Below, one piece after another: positions 42,547 through 52,451 of a DNA stretch of 52,592 nt. A program made the position numbers and the translations under genes. Source of the DNA: JAHCHG01 sp041745765. Lineage in GTDB: Bacteria; Acidobacteriota; Blastocatellia; Pyrinomonadales; Pyrinomonadaceae. Positions within the stretch are counted from its first letter, which is position 1. Each line of letters opens with the position of its first letter. The stretch spans positions 1-52,592 of the forward strand of contig JBGTIH010000077.1 of NCBI GenBank assembly GCA_041745765.1, written 5' to 3'. Below the pieces are notes generated by a model, which was not told the origin of the DNA, ran no database searches, and was given only the letters and a program-made list of their open reading frames with translations.

Positions 42547-45396
42547 TTATAAAACAGATGCCAGCCAAATATCGGATTCTGCACCTTTCAATGAATAATA
42601 GATTTTTTTGTTGTCTTTGGAAATTGAAATTGACTGAAATTCCTTTGTTGCAGATGTTAAGAGTTCCTTATTTTCCATCTTCTTCATATCAAAAAGAAAA
42701 ATTTTATTTCGATGAATATACAAAAATCGCTGATTGTCAGAAAGCCAAACCGGGCGGATACCGAACTCGGTTATCTTTTTGTAATCTTTTGTTTCAAAAT
42801 CATATTGAATAATATATGATTCGAGTTCGTCCGCACCTTTGCCGTAGCCTATAAGTTTATTTCCGTCGGGCGACCACGAGTATGCCATAAAACGGCGATT
42901 CGGGTCGGCTTCTACGGGAAGCGGTTCGGGAGTTTGTTCAAACTGCGCTTTGTCGGGATCAAAAATGACCGGATAGCCGTTGGTTGTATTAAACAGCAAC
43001 TTCTTGCCGTCCGGCGACCAAACGGGAAGCTGCGCGGGAACTTTTTCCGGTAACTTCGTAATCAGTTTTAGATTACTGCCGTCAGGGTTTATTGTCCAAC
43101 CCTCGTATATTCCGGTTTTGTCGGTGAAAAAAGCGATGCGTTTGCCGTCCGGCGACCAACGCGGTGCGCGGTTTTTATAAGTGTCGCCGGTTATTTGCCG
43201 AATTCCTGTGCCGTCTGCGTTGGCGACAAAAATATTTTCCTGTTTATCGCCGATTGAGTCAAAAACAATTAAATCGTCATTTGGTGAAATTTGGACATTT
43301 GTCGTAATTTTGGAACCTTGAGTTATCTCAACTGAACTTTCACCCAATGTTTCGGTTTGTGGATCGAAATCAATCTGAAAAATATTTGTATAGATATTTG
43401 ATTGCACATAGGCGAAATGTTTTCCGTCGCGCGCGAAACTGAAAAACTGACTGTAAGTCGAAGGAATCGTCACCGCTTCGAGCGTTCCGGAAACTTCTCC
43501 GGTTTTTTCTTCGATGCGAACGCGCCAGAGATTCATACTGCCGCCGCGATTGCTGGCAAAGTATAGATATTTTCCGTCTGCCGACCAAACCGGATTCCAA
43601 TCAATCGAAGCGTCGTCAGTAACCTGCACAGCTTCGCCGCCCGAAGCCGAAATAGTCTTAATATCGCGCTGTCCGCCTGTTTTTATTCCCCAATAAGCGA
43701 TGCGATGCCCGTTCGGCGACCAGTTCGGCTGAACTGCATCCGATTTCGTCAAAAGACGTTTTTCGCCCGAAGCGATATTGACGATCCAAAGCTGACTCGG
43801 AACGGTCGAACGCGCTCCGGGTTCATCAAAATCGTCAATGCAATAAACGATTTCCGTGCCATCGGGCGACCACGCGGGATAAAAGCCTTCATTGGAAATT
43901 CTTCTGACCGATTCGCCCGTCGCACCCATTATAAAAATCCCGCCGCCATCTCGTTCCGAACGAAAAACGATCTGTTCGCCGTTCGGCGAAAATGCGGGCT
44001 GTCGGTCATCTGCCGGAGAATCAGCAGTTAAATTTACGGCATTTGCTCCGCCGACTCTTTGAAAATATATATCCCATTTTCCGGTGGCACGGGTTGAATA
44101 AATGAATGTTTTGCCATCAGGCGAAAGACTCGGATAAAGTTCTTCGCCGCTCTGACTAGTTAATTGCGTGTAATTAAAATTACTGTTTTCAGTGGTTTGA
44201 TTTTCGGCGGTCGCTTGTCGAATAATGGCAAAATAAACGCCCGCAAAAAGCAAAATCGCGGCGGCGGCAAGCGGAAATAATAATTTCAGAGTTTTCTTTT
44301 GCGGTCGGAATGCAAAAAAAATTCCGCTCGAAAGATTCGGGTTTTCTTTGAGTTTTTGCAAATCGGCACTTAAATCGGAAATTGTTTGATAACGGTTTTC
44401 GCGTTTTTTTTCGATTGCGCGTTTGATAATCCGATCAAATGCGGGAGGAATTTCTGCTCTTAATTCACTGACAGACGGCGGATTTTTGTTGATCGTTGCG
44501 TTATAAATTGCCGCATCTGACGTGCCTCGAAATGGCTGAACTCCAGAAAGCATTTCATATAAAACAACTCCGAGGCTGAAAATATCGGTTCGCGTATCAA
44601 CCTTTTCGCCCAAAGCCTGTTCGGGGGACATATAATTTATTGTTCCCATTACGCGATTCGGCGCGGTTTGTTCTTGCGTTTTAAAATCGCCCGAATCAGC
44701 CGTTTGAGCGGTCAATTTTGCCAAGCCGAAATCAAGGACTTTTACGATTCCGTCCCGGCGAACCATAATATTGGCGGGTTTGATGTCGCGGTGAATTATG
44801 CCGACCGAATGCGCCGACTCCAATGCGCTCGTGATTTGCAGCGCAATTTCAATTGTTTTCTGCCAGCAAAGCGATTTTTCATTTATCTTTTCGCGCAAAG
44901 TCTGCCCGTCAATAAATTCGGTGGCGATAAAATTGATATCTTCCGTTTCTTCGATGCCGTAAATCGTGATGATATTCGGATGATTGAGGGCGGAAACGGC
45001 GCGGGCTTCTTGCTCAAAACGCTTTTTTCGTTCCGTGTCGGTTTGAAATTGCTTCGGCAATAATTTGAGCGCGATCTTACGCCCGAGTTTGATATCTTCC
45101 GCCAGATAAACTTCGCCCATTCCGCCCGCTCCCAAATGCGACATAATGCGGTAATGATTCAAAGTTTTCCCGATATTTTTCGGATTCGATCCTTTTTCAA
45201 ACAATGCCGCCGCCAGGTCTTCGGGCGGAGTTTCGATAAAATCCTGTGCTTTTTCGTCAAATTCGAGCAATGCTTCTATCTCGCGGAGCAATTCCGCCTC
45301 ATCACCGCAGATTTCATTTAAAAACTTATCGCGTTCACCGGTTGTTTTCTCCAACGCCGCGTGATAAATTTCTTCGATTTTCGCCAGATTGCTCAT
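42547..45396 (-). CDS. Hanks-type Ser/Thr kinase with C-terminal WD40-like/TolB propeller
   Basis: From the ATG at 45396 the protein has 949 residues; a TTG 15 bases upstream is less likely. An N-terminal helical part (1-80) precedes the kinase domain: GAGGMGEV at 89-96, K111, E130, HRDIKPAN from 202, DFG at 222-224 and the MSPEQ activation-loop end. One membrane segment (LLFPLAAAAILLFAGVYFAI) follows. The extracytoplasmic rest has repeated SPDGK/SPNG blades of a TolB/PD40 propeller. It senses external signals and phosphorylates cytoplasmic targets. All catalytic residues are intact. The ECF sigma gene at 45476 lies directly upstream. Confidence 0.94.
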   Translation of the reverse strand: MSNLAKIEEIYHAALEKTTGERDKFLNEICGDEAELLREIEALLEFDEKAQDFIETPPEDLAAALFEKGSNPKNIGKTLNHYRIMSHLGAGGMGEVYLAEDIKLGRKIALKLLPKQFQTDTERKKRFEQEARAVSALNHPNIITIYGIEETEDINFIATEFIDGQTLREKINEKSLCWQKTIEIALQITSALESAHSVGIIHRDIKPANIMVRRDGIVKVLDFGLAKLTAQTADSGDFKTQEQTAPNRVMGTINYMSPEQALGEKVDTRTDIFSLGVVLYEMLSGVQPFRGTSDAAIYNATINKNPPSVSELRAEIPPAFDRIIKRAIEKKRENRYQTISDLSADLQKLKENPNLSSGIFFAFRPQKKTLKLLFPLAAAAILLFAGVYFAIIRQATAENQTTENSNFNYTQLTSQSGEELYPSLSPDGKTFIYSTRATGKWDIYFQRVGGANAVNLTADSPADDRQPAFSPNGEQIVFRSERDGGGIFIMGATGESVRRISNEGFYPAWSPDGTEIVYCIDDFDEPGARSTVPSQLWIVNIASGEKRLLTKSDAVQPNWSPNGHRIAYWGIKTGGQRDIKTISASGGEAVQVTDDASIDWNPVWSADGKYLYFASNRGGSMNLWRVRIEEKTGEVSGTLEAVTIPSTYSQFFSFARDGKHFAYVQSNIYTNIFQIDFDPQTETLGESSVEITQGSKITTNVQISPNDDLIVFDSIGDKQENIFVANADGTGIRQITGDTYKNRAPRWSPDGKRIAFFTDKTGIYEGWTINPDGSNLKLITKLPEKVPAQLPVWSPDGKKLLFNTTNGYPVIFDPDKAQFEQTPEPLPVEADPNRRFMAYSWSPDGNKLIGYGKGADELESYIIQYDFETKDYKKITEFGIRPVWLSDNQRFLYIHRNKIFLFDMKKMENKELLTSATKEFQSISISKDNKKIYYSLKGAESDIWLASVL

Positions 45397-45475
45397 TTGA
45401 AAAAATTCCAAGTTATTAGGTTGTGTTCAACACGAATGTATTCCGAAACTGGAAACTTAGAGTTTGAAGCTTAAA

Positions 45476-46042
45476 TTAATTAGACAATTCGCGTAAAAGC
45501 CAGGTTTTTGCAAACCGCCAATCGCGCAATACGGTTTTGGGAGAGATTTTCAATACTTCCGCAGTTTCATCAACTGATAAGCCTCCGAAATAGCGCAATT
45601 CAACGACGCGCGTCTTTCGTTCGTCTTCCTTTTCTAACATTTTCAGCGCATCATCGAGCGCGATGACTTCAGCAATCCGATCATTTGAAATAATTGCCGT
45701 CCTTTCTAAAGAAACGGGTTTCATTGAACCGCCGCGTTTTTCGGCACGACGCGAACGGGCGTGGTCAACAAGGATATGACGCATTGCGCTTGCTGCCACC
45801 GCAAAAAAATGAGCGCGATTTGCAAATCGCTTTTCTTTATTATCAGCAAGTTTCAGATAGGCTTCGTGAATAAGCGCGGTTGTTTGCAAAGTATGACCTG
45901 AAGGTTGTTTATTCATATAACGCTTTGCCATTACGTGCAGTTCGTCATAAATGAGCGGCAACAATTGTTCCAACGCCTCGTCGTTCCCGCCGCTCCACGC
46001 GTTAAGCAGTTTTGTTACATCTTTGTCATTGAAATCTATCAT
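45476..46042 (-). CDS. ECF-type RNA polymerase sigma factor
   Basis: The 188-residue protein has sigma region 2 (about 8-90, LLPLIYDELHVMAKRYMNKQPSGHTLQTTALIHEAYLKL) and region 4 (about 125-185, ELRYFGGLSVDETAEVLKISPKTVLRDW). It matches the acidobacterial/planctomycetal TIGR02999-type group, which typically lies beside a Hanks-type kinase, as here. The pair likely forms one signalling unit in which the kinase affects the sigma factor. The gap to the kinase gene is 79 bases, with no anti-sigma gene. Confidence 0.92.
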   Translation of the reverse strand: MIDFNDKDVTKLLNAWSGGNDEALEQLLPLIYDELHVMAKRYMNKQPSGHTLQTTALIHEAYLKLADNKEKRFANRAHFFAVAASAMRHILVDHARSRRAEKRGGSMKPVSLERTAIISNDRIAEVIALDDALKMLEKEDERKTRVVELRYFGGLSVDETAEVLKISPKTVLRDWRFAKTWLLRELSN

Positions 46043-46306
46043 TTGTTAAAAAAGTTCAGTTTAAGGGGTTAATACGTTTGATTCTATTAAATGCTGAATG
46101 AAAAGTAAATTTGAATTTTCTGAAGCACACGCGAAATTGTCAATGAATCACGAATTTAAAATTCAAAAACCGGTCAAATTTCATCTAAATTTTCAATTTA
46201 TAAAAAAAATTACTACTGATGTCAGTTTTCCCAGAAATTTTTCGTTTATCAAGAGTAGGTAGGAAAATAAAAATAAAAAAATTAGATAAAAAGGAGAAAG
46301 AAAAAA

Positions 46307-46762
46307 ATGGGAAAGAAAATGTTCAATTTTATTGCGGACTTTGCCGGAGCTTTTGTTGAAGATAAGGCAAAGGAATATAAAATTATACCAAAAGGAACAT
46401 ATACGAGTCCGTCAGCCGGCTCTGTATGTTATGAAGTTGCAAAATCAGTGTTTAAATGCATCAAGAGTAAGCCGATCGCTGAGCAAAAACATTTCATAAA
46501 TCAATGCTCCAGTGTCGGGCTTAATATGGATTATACGGTAAATTACATTGAAAAATTTGAACTGCCTAAAGACAACGGGTTTCTTATGACCTTGTCTAAG
46601 GAAGTTCTTATACCTGTCATGAAAGAAATCAATACAAAAACACCGACAAAAATTTTCAAAACAATGGAAGAAGGAGAGATTTTAAACCAATTGATGAAAA
46701 TGCGTGATTTTCCAACTCCACAACAGATGATTGGCGATTTCCAGCAATCTCGAACTTTTTAA
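46307..46762 (+). CDS. Unknown soluble protein
   Basis: The 151-residue protein has AAGGAGAAAG upstream of its ATG, an excellent ribosome binding site. It starts MGKKMFNFIADFAGAFVEDKAKEYK, has three Cys (CYEVAKSVFKCIKSK and NQCSSVG), is mostly helical and lacks a signal peptide or membrane segment. Codon use is AT-rich. I do not recognise the family. It stands alone between the sigma gene and a degraded ORF. Confidence 0.7.
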   Translation: MGKKMFNFIADFAGAFVEDKAKEYKIIPKGTYTSPSAGSVCYEVAKSVFKCIKSKPIAEQKHFINQCSSVGLNMDYTVNYIEKFELPKDNGFLMTLSKEVLIPVMKEINTKTPTKIFKTMEEGEILNQLMKMRDFPTPQQMIGDFQQSRTF

Positions 46763-46852
46763 CTGATTCGTGTGGATATAAACCAGGGAAAACGGTAGTC
46801 ATCGCAAAAATACGACCTGCCGTTTCCCCTTAAAATCCAGATACGAATTTTT

Positions 46853-47113
46853 CTAAAAATATTCTATTTTATTTCCTAAACAAAACATTATATCCATTAT
46901 CGTGATATGACGCGGCGGCGAGAAATGAAATCCAAAACTGCCATTTAAAACATCGTACACGCAATTTTTTTCTTGGATCGGTTGACTGTATAAAGCGGCT
47001 TAACCGTATTGGTCGTCAATCAAAGTCGTTTCGGCGGTTAGATTTATCGCGATAGAATCACCGGTAAAAGTCTTGTATTCTGACGGCAGATTATTTTTTA
47101 ATAAACTATACAT
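46853..47113 (-). pseudogene. Degraded small ORF with in-frame TAA
   Basis: From an ATG at 47113, the minus strand gives 37 residues with coding-like codon use (MYSLLKNNLPSEYKTFTGDS at the start), a TAA at 47002-47000, then 48 further codons in the same frame (including VYDVLNGSFGFHFSPPRH) to TAG at 46853. The two halves look like one small protein. The family is not recognised, so coding status is inference. GGAAG precedes the ATG. The rest of the 456-bp gap between 46763 and 47218 shows nothing supportable. Confidence 0.4.
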
Positions 47114-47218
47114 CTTCCAATCGAAAATTTTTTTATGCGAATGTCTGTTTTTAATCCCGGATTGCGTTTGTAGAAGTAAAGAACAATTTTTTGATTATTC
47201 TCCCTAAAAAATAAAATT

Positions 47219-50200
47219 ATGAACCATAAAACATACAAACGCCACAATTTTTTAGTAGTTTTCGTTTTATCTCTGGTTTTTGCATCATTGGCAATCGCTC
47301 TGCCGACATTTGCCGAATCGAATCCGCTTTCTTCATTGGTCAAAGCCGTTTTTTCGATGGAAGCAAAATCTGAAAAAACAATTGATGAGAATAAGATTGA
47401 GACCGATTCTGGCGAAGCCGTTCAGACAACGCTTGTCGCCCAACAGAACTGCTCAGTGCTGGATGATTTTAATCGCGCCGACAGTACGAATATGGGACCA
47501 AACTGGACGGAAGTTTTCGGAGATATACAGATTCTGAACAATCGCGCCGTCGCGTCGGTCAATAACAGCTGTTTGATCTATAACAACGCGACACCCGGAG
47601 ACCGCGCCTGTGCGGACGTTTTTGCCGGTACGGGAACGCAATTCGGCGGAATTTATCTGAAATGGACATCAGCCAACGATCATCTTTTCGTCAAGGTTCA
47701 GGACAATGAAGGCGACGGCAATTTCGAGAGAGTATTTTTCCTGCGCGAAAACGGTCTCGGCTTTAACCTGCCCTGCAACGGCGGATTCCTGTTTTCAACT
47801 CCGTTTTCGAGTGCACGGCTGTATGCATATATTGACGGCAGCAATTTCGTTCTCGATGTTGACACGAATTTTGACGGCATCATTGACGAAACCCGATCCT
47901 GCGGCAGCGTGCCGGCAAAAAGCGGAACGCAAACCGGACTCGGCTTTTTCGGACAAACCGCACTCGACAATTTCGGAATTCCTCCGACCACATTGACCGT
48001 AACAAAGACCGCCGACACCAACGACGGCGTGTGCGACGCGGACTGCTCTTTGCGCGAAGCCATTGCCGTTGCTGCTCCGGGCGATACGATTGAATTCGCC
48101 TCGCCGCTGTTTGACACGGCGCAGACGATCAACGTCAACGGTCAGCTCGTCATTGACAAAAGCCTGACGATAGACGGCAGAGGCGCGAATCTGACAACCG
48201 TGCGAAATGTCGCGGCGGCAGGCGGGACGAGCCGCGTTTTTTTGATCACGACCGGCACGGTCAATCTGTCGGGTTTGACGATTAGCGGCGGCAATCTGAC
48301 TGCCGGAGTCGCCGTTAACGGATGCGGTATAAACACCGTCTGCGGCGGAGGAATACACAACAGCGGCAATCTGACACTGACAAACTGCGCGGTTTCCGGC
48401 AATTCGGTAACCGGCAATTTAGTCCTCGGAGCCGGAATATTTTCAATTTCCGCAACGCTGACGCTCATTAACAGCACGGTTAGCAGCAACTCTGCCAGCG
48501 GCAATTTCACTTACGGCGGCGGAATGCATATCCAAAATAACGGCGCGAACATAACTAATTCGACCGTTTCGGGCAACTTAGCTTCCGGTCAGGAAGGCGG
48601 CGGCGGAATTTCTCTTGCTTTCGGAACTCTGAACATTATTAACAGCACCGTCACAAACAACCAAGCCAGGGGTTTCGGCGGCGGAATTGCAAATCTCGCT
48701 GGGGTTGTAAATGCTGTTAATACCATTATTTCCGGCAACTTCGCGTCGAGTTCTCCCGATTTATTCGGTTCGCTGTCGGGCAGTTCGACAAACAATCTGA
48801 GCGGCGGCAACGCGCGTCTGCTACCGCTGGGCAATTACGGCGGCGCGACTCAGACGCACGCGCTTTTGCCCGATTCTCCGGCGATTAACGCGGGCAGCGA
48901 TTGCGTCCTCAATTCTTCCTGCGCGTCAGCCAATCCGCCGTTTGCCTTGACAACCGACCAGCGCGGAGCGGTGCGATTCGGCACCGTTGACATCGGCGCG
49001 TTTGAGTCACCGGCTCCTTTAATCGTCAACTCGACCGCCGATCCTGGCGACGGCGTGTGCAATGCGGCAAACTGCACTCTGCGCGAGGCAATCAATCAGG
49101 CTAACGCATCGTTGCAGTATGATTTAATTACTTTCAATATTCCGGCGACCGATACGGGCTGTCCAAACGGCGTTTGCACGATCACATTAAACGCCGGGCA
49201 ATTGACGATCAACAACGCGGCGACGTCGGGAAGTTTGCAGATTTCAAACCCAAACGGCACGGCGGCGAATCTGCTCATCTCGGGCAACAACGCCTCGCGC
49301 GTGTTCAACGTTGTCAGCGGCGCGAATCTGTCGCTCAACAATTTAACGGTCACGGGCGGAAGATTAACCGGAGGCAACAACCTCGGCGGCGGTATTTACA
49401 ATTTCCAAGGCACGGTAACGCTGACGAACTGTGCCGTTTCGAACAATGTCCTCAGCGGCGGCGCCAACAATAGCGGCGGCGGTATTTACAACGCAAACGG
49501 CATCGTGACGCTGACGAACAGCACGGTCTCGAACAATGTCCTCAGCGGCGGCACGAACAGCAGTAGCTACGGCGGCGGAATTGCCAGCGACGGCGGCACG
49601 GTGAATATTACTAACAGCACCTTTTCGAACAATTCCGTCACCGGCACCAACGTCAGCGACGGCGGCGGGATTTACGCTCTGCAAGCCGCGTTGAACATCA
49701 CGGGCAGCACCATCTCGAATAATTCCGTTTTGGGCGGCATCACAAACAGAGGCGGCGGTATTGGATCAACCAACGATTCAACATTAAATGCCCGCAACAG
49801 TATTATCTCCGGCAATACGGCGGTGGTCGGTCCCGATTCCGCCGGCGCTTTTAACATTAATGACAGCAACCTGATCGGCAATGCGGAGCAGGTGCGGCTT
49901 GCTCCTTTGGGTTTTTACGGCGGCGCGACGATGACGCACGCGCTGCTTTCAGGCTCTACCGCCATCAATACCGGCAACAACTGCGTCCTAAATCAATCCT
50001 GCGCGAACTTTAACGCGCCTGTTGCTTTAACCGCCGACCAGCGCGGCGCAAACCGCGTCGGCGCGGTGGACATCGGCGCGTTTGAGCTGAACAACTCGGC
50101 AAATGGCGGAAACTTCAAAGCCGTTCTGCCCAACGGCACACAGTTTTTCTCTTATCAAACAACACTCGTTCCCAATAACGGAGCGTTCGCTTACACAGTA

Positions 50201-50641
50201 ACAAGTGGAGCATTGCCCGGCGGCATTAATCTGACGACAACTTTTGCTCCCGATGCGGTCGTCGCTCTGAGCGGAATTCCGACTGAGAGCGGCATGTTCA
50301 ACTTTTCGATTACTTCCGACGACAAAGAAAACTCGAACACGACCGATTTCACGATGGAGGTTTTCGGAGCGACATCGGCACAAGTCGAGGTTGCCGGCAG
50401 AGTCTTGACCAAAGAGGGAAGAGGCATCAGAAATGCGCGGATTTTAATGACGGGGCAAGACGGTTTGATTCATCATACGATGACAAATATGTTCGGCTAT
50501 TACCGTTTTACGGAGGTCGAGGTCGGATCAACATACATCCTTACAGTCGAATCAAGGCAGTATATCTTTGCACCGCAGATCATTAGCATCAGCGAAAATG
50601 TGAGCGGACTGAATTTTATCGCGATAGCCGAAATCGAATGA
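47219..50641 (+). CDS. Giant exported protein with two CSLREA beta-helix modules
   Basis: The 1140-residue protein has a signal peptide (about 1-32, ending PTFAES). After a lectin-like N-terminal domain (about 80-255), the first module begins near 262 (CDADCSLREAIAVA) and the second near 612 (CNAANCTLREAINQA). Each is followed by a right-handed beta-helix rich in N-S-T repeats and ends in TDQRG...VDIGAFE. A cadherin-like domain and a CarboxypepD_reg-type domain (GRVLTKEGRGIRNARI, YYRFTEVEVG) close the protein. It is likely a surface or secreted adhesive or carbohydrate-interacting protein. There is no clear Shine-Dalgarno sequence. Confidence 0.88.
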   Translation: MNHKTYKRHNFLVVFVLSLVFASLAIALPTFAESNPLSSLVKAVFSMEAKSEKTIDENKIETDSGEAVQTTLVAQQNCSVLDDFNRADSTNMGPNWTEVFGDIQILNNRAVASVNNSCLIYNNATPGDRACADVFAGTGTQFGGIYLKWTSANDHLFVKVQDNEGDGNFERVFFLRENGLGFNLPCNGGFLFSTPFSSARLYAYIDGSNFVLDVDTNFDGIIDETRSCGSVPAKSGTQTGLGFFGQTALDNFGIPPTTLTVTKTADTNDGVCDADCSLREAIAVAAPGDTIEFASPLFDTAQTINVNGQLVIDKSLTIDGRGANLTTVRNVAAAGGTSRVFLITTGTVNLSGLTISGGNLTAGVAVNGCGINTVCGGGIHNSGNLTLTNCAVSGNSVTGNLVLGAGIFSISATLTLINSTVSSNSASGNFTYGGGMHIQNNGANITNSTVSGNLASGQEGGGGISLAFGTLNIINSTVTNNQARGFGGGIANLAGVVNAVNTIISGNFASSSPDLFGSLSGSSTNNLSGGNARLLPLGNYGGATQTHALLPDSPAINAGSDCVLNSSCASANPPFALTTDQRGAVRFGTVDIGAFESPAPLIVNSTADPGDGVCNAANCTLREAINQANASLQYDLITFNIPATDTGCPNGVCTITLNAGQLTINNAATSGSLQISNPNGTAANLLISGNNASRVFNVVSGANLSLNNLTVTGGRLTGGNNLGGGIYNFQGTVTLTNCAVSNNVLSGGANNSGGGIYNANGIVTLTNSTVSNNVLSGGTNSSSYGGGIASDGGTVNITNSTFSNNSVTGTNVSDGGGIYALQAALNITGSTISNNSVLGGITNRGGGIGSTNDSTLNARNSIISGNTAVVGPDSAGAFNINDSNLIGNAEQVRLAPLGFYGGATMTHALLSGSTAINTGNNCVLNQSCANFNAPVALTADQRGANRVGAVDIGAFELNNSANGGNFKAVLPNGTQFFSYQTTLVPNNGAFAYTVTSGALPGGINLTTTFAPDAVVALSGIPTESGMFNFSITSDDKENSNTTDFTMEVFGATSAQVEVAGRVLTKEGRGIRNARILMTGQDGLIHHTMTNMFGYYRFTEVEVGSTYILTVESRQYIFAPQIISISENVSGLNFIAIAEIE

Positions 50642-50733
50642 CCGTGCGGTTAAGGTTTGTATTGCCTGATGGCTTTTAAAATTATTTTCGGTTTGGTTCA
50701 CGGATTGAGGAATCCGTTGAACTTGAAAGCAAG

Positions 50734-50774
50734 AGGTTATTAACCGCATTGTGGGGCTTTGCAGTTAATAACCT
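50734..50774. terminator. Terminator after CSLREA gene
   Basis: AGGTTATTAAC (50734-50744) pairs perfectly with GTTAATAACCT (50764-50774), extended by GCA/TGC inside, followed by TTTTGG. It lies between convergent genes. Confidence 0.75.
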
Positions 50775-50824
50775 TTTGGTTTTCGAGACATTATCTAATT
50801 ATCAGCGTTTTCTGAAAGTTTTTC

Positions 50825-52360
50825 TTATCTCGTAAGAGAACTCTGAATAAATACCGCCGCGTCTTGTTTTAACTGACGCAGGGAATTGACCTCGATATAC
50901 ATCATATGTCCGCCTTCGTAGTATTTGACGGAGATATTTTTTCTCAATTCGGGTTCGATATTCATATTTGAAAGCGTGTATTCGGTGGCGAAATAAGGAG
51001 TCGCCATATCGTAATAACCGGAAGCGACGAAGACCTTCATAAACGGATTTTTCCGCATCGCGCTTGAAAGCGACGCGCTCGTATTGGCATAACCGTTGTT
51101 GACGTTCCAATTCCACGGCGTGGTAATTCCGCCGCCTAAGATGTAGTATTCCAAATCTGTCTTGAATCCGAGTTCGCGGCGGACGTAATCGTTAAACGTC
51201 GCCGTATAAGGCGTGCGAATCGCCGTCATACTCGGATCGAAATCGGGACTGTTGCCCGCTGGACTCGTATCTATTCCGGTAAAACGGCTGTCCAGTCGTC
51301 CTGCCGTAACGCGGCGGTCGCGCAGCAATTCCTTCATAAATGCGCTCAGATCAACGCGGAAATTGTTTTGATCCACGAACGTTTGACTCAAGCCGGAATA
51401 ACGGCTGAATTTTTCGAGCAGATTTTGTTTTTCCTGCGCCGATATTTTATCGATTCGCATCATCGCCGGAGCGAATTCATTCATCGCAAAGTTTTCAGAT
51501 TCCCTTAAAACGGTTTCGAGCGGTTTCGATTGCAGATCGGACGGCAATTTCTTGTGATACCAGGCGGTTGCCGTGTAGGAAGGGAAAATAAAGACGAGCG
51601 GCAGATCATTGCCGTCAGCAAAGCGGATCGTCTGGAAATTCATCACGTTTGAAACGAGCATTACGCCGTTAAAGGCGATTCCTTTTTCAAAAAGATACCC
51701 AGCAAGTCCGGCGGCGCGTGTCGTGCCGTAGCTTTCGCCGACGAGGAAAAGCGGGGAACTCCAGCGTTCGCTGCGCGTTAAGTAAAGCCTGATAAATTCG
51801 CCGACAGATTGAATATCGCCATTCACGCTGAAAAATTTCGATGCTTTCTGCGGGTCAACGGCGCGGCTGAAACCCGTCCCGACCGGATCGATAAAAACGA
51901 GATCGGTTTCGGTCAGCCAGGTTTGATCGTTGTCAACAAGTTGATACGGCGGCGGTGGCATAAATCCGCTGTCGAGCATCCTGACGCGCTTCGGTCCGAG
52001 TGCGCCTAAATGAAGCCAGACCGAAGACGAACCCGGACCGCCGTTAAATGAAAACATCAAAGGGCGTTTTTCCGGTGCGCCGGCGTTGTCTAATTTATAA
52101 GCCATATAAAACATTTTGGCTTCTACTTCGCCGGTGCGTTCTTCGCGGATCGGCATATATCCGGTCGTTACGGTGTAATTGAGCGTTCGATTGCCAGCGC
52201 GGATCGAATGTTTTGTCACGGAAGTCGGTTCATCAAGCGCAAGTTTTTTGTCTTGCTGCGAACTGACTGCCGGTTGCGGATTCGGTGTTGCCGCCGGTTG
52301 GGCAACGGTTGTCGGTGTTTGAAACAGAAAAATAGCCGATAGAAAAAAAGTAGCTAACAT
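50825..52360 (-). CDS. Exported S10 family serine carboxypeptidase-like peptidase
   Basis: The 511-residue protein has a signal peptide (about 1-20). S10 motifs: the oxyanion-region FNGGPGSSS (105-113), nucleophile S210 in VGESYGTTRAAGLAGY, the later Asp in GYYDMATPYFATEY, and the His in YEGGHMMYIEVNSL. It removes C-terminal residues from peptides, probably in the periplasm. A Pro/Gln-rich linker (20-40) follows the signal. Its upstream region runs into the right terminal repeat, so it shares the first 141 bases of flanking sequence with the PD40 gene at 220. Confidence 0.93.
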   Translation of the reverse strand: MLATFFLSAIFLFQTPTTVAQPAATPNPQPAVSSQQDKKLALDEPTSVTKHSIRAGNRTLNYTVTTGYMPIREERTGEVEAKMFYMAYKLDNAGAPEKRPLMFSFNGGPGSSSVWLHLGALGPKRVRMLDSGFMPPPPYQLVDNDQTWLTETDLVFIDPVGTGFSRAVDPQKASKFFSVNGDIQSVGEFIRLYLTRSERWSSPLFLVGESYGTTRAAGLAGYLFEKGIAFNGVMLVSNVMNFQTIRFADGNDLPLVFIFPSYTATAWYHKKLPSDLQSKPLETVLRESENFAMNEFAPAMMRIDKISAQEKQNLLEKFSRYSGLSQTFVDQNNFRVDLSAFMKELLRDRRVTAGRLDSRFTGIDTSPAGNSPDFDPSMTAIRTPYTATFNDYVRRELGFKTDLEYYILGGGITTPWNWNVNNGYANTSASLSSAMRKNPFMKVFVASGYYDMATPYFATEYTLSNMNIEPELRKNISVKYYEGGHMMYIEVNSLRQLKQDAAVFIQSSLTR

Positions 52361-52451
52361 AATGTAGATTTTGCTCCGGTAAATTGGATTGATGAAAAGC
52401 GTTACAAGATTAGCACAGAATTGAAGTTTTTTGTAGAAAGACGGCTTTTGA

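Noticed and set aside
49380..49560. Tandem DNA repeats as a mobile element
   Set aside because: They are in frame inside the CSLREA protein and encode beta-helix turns.
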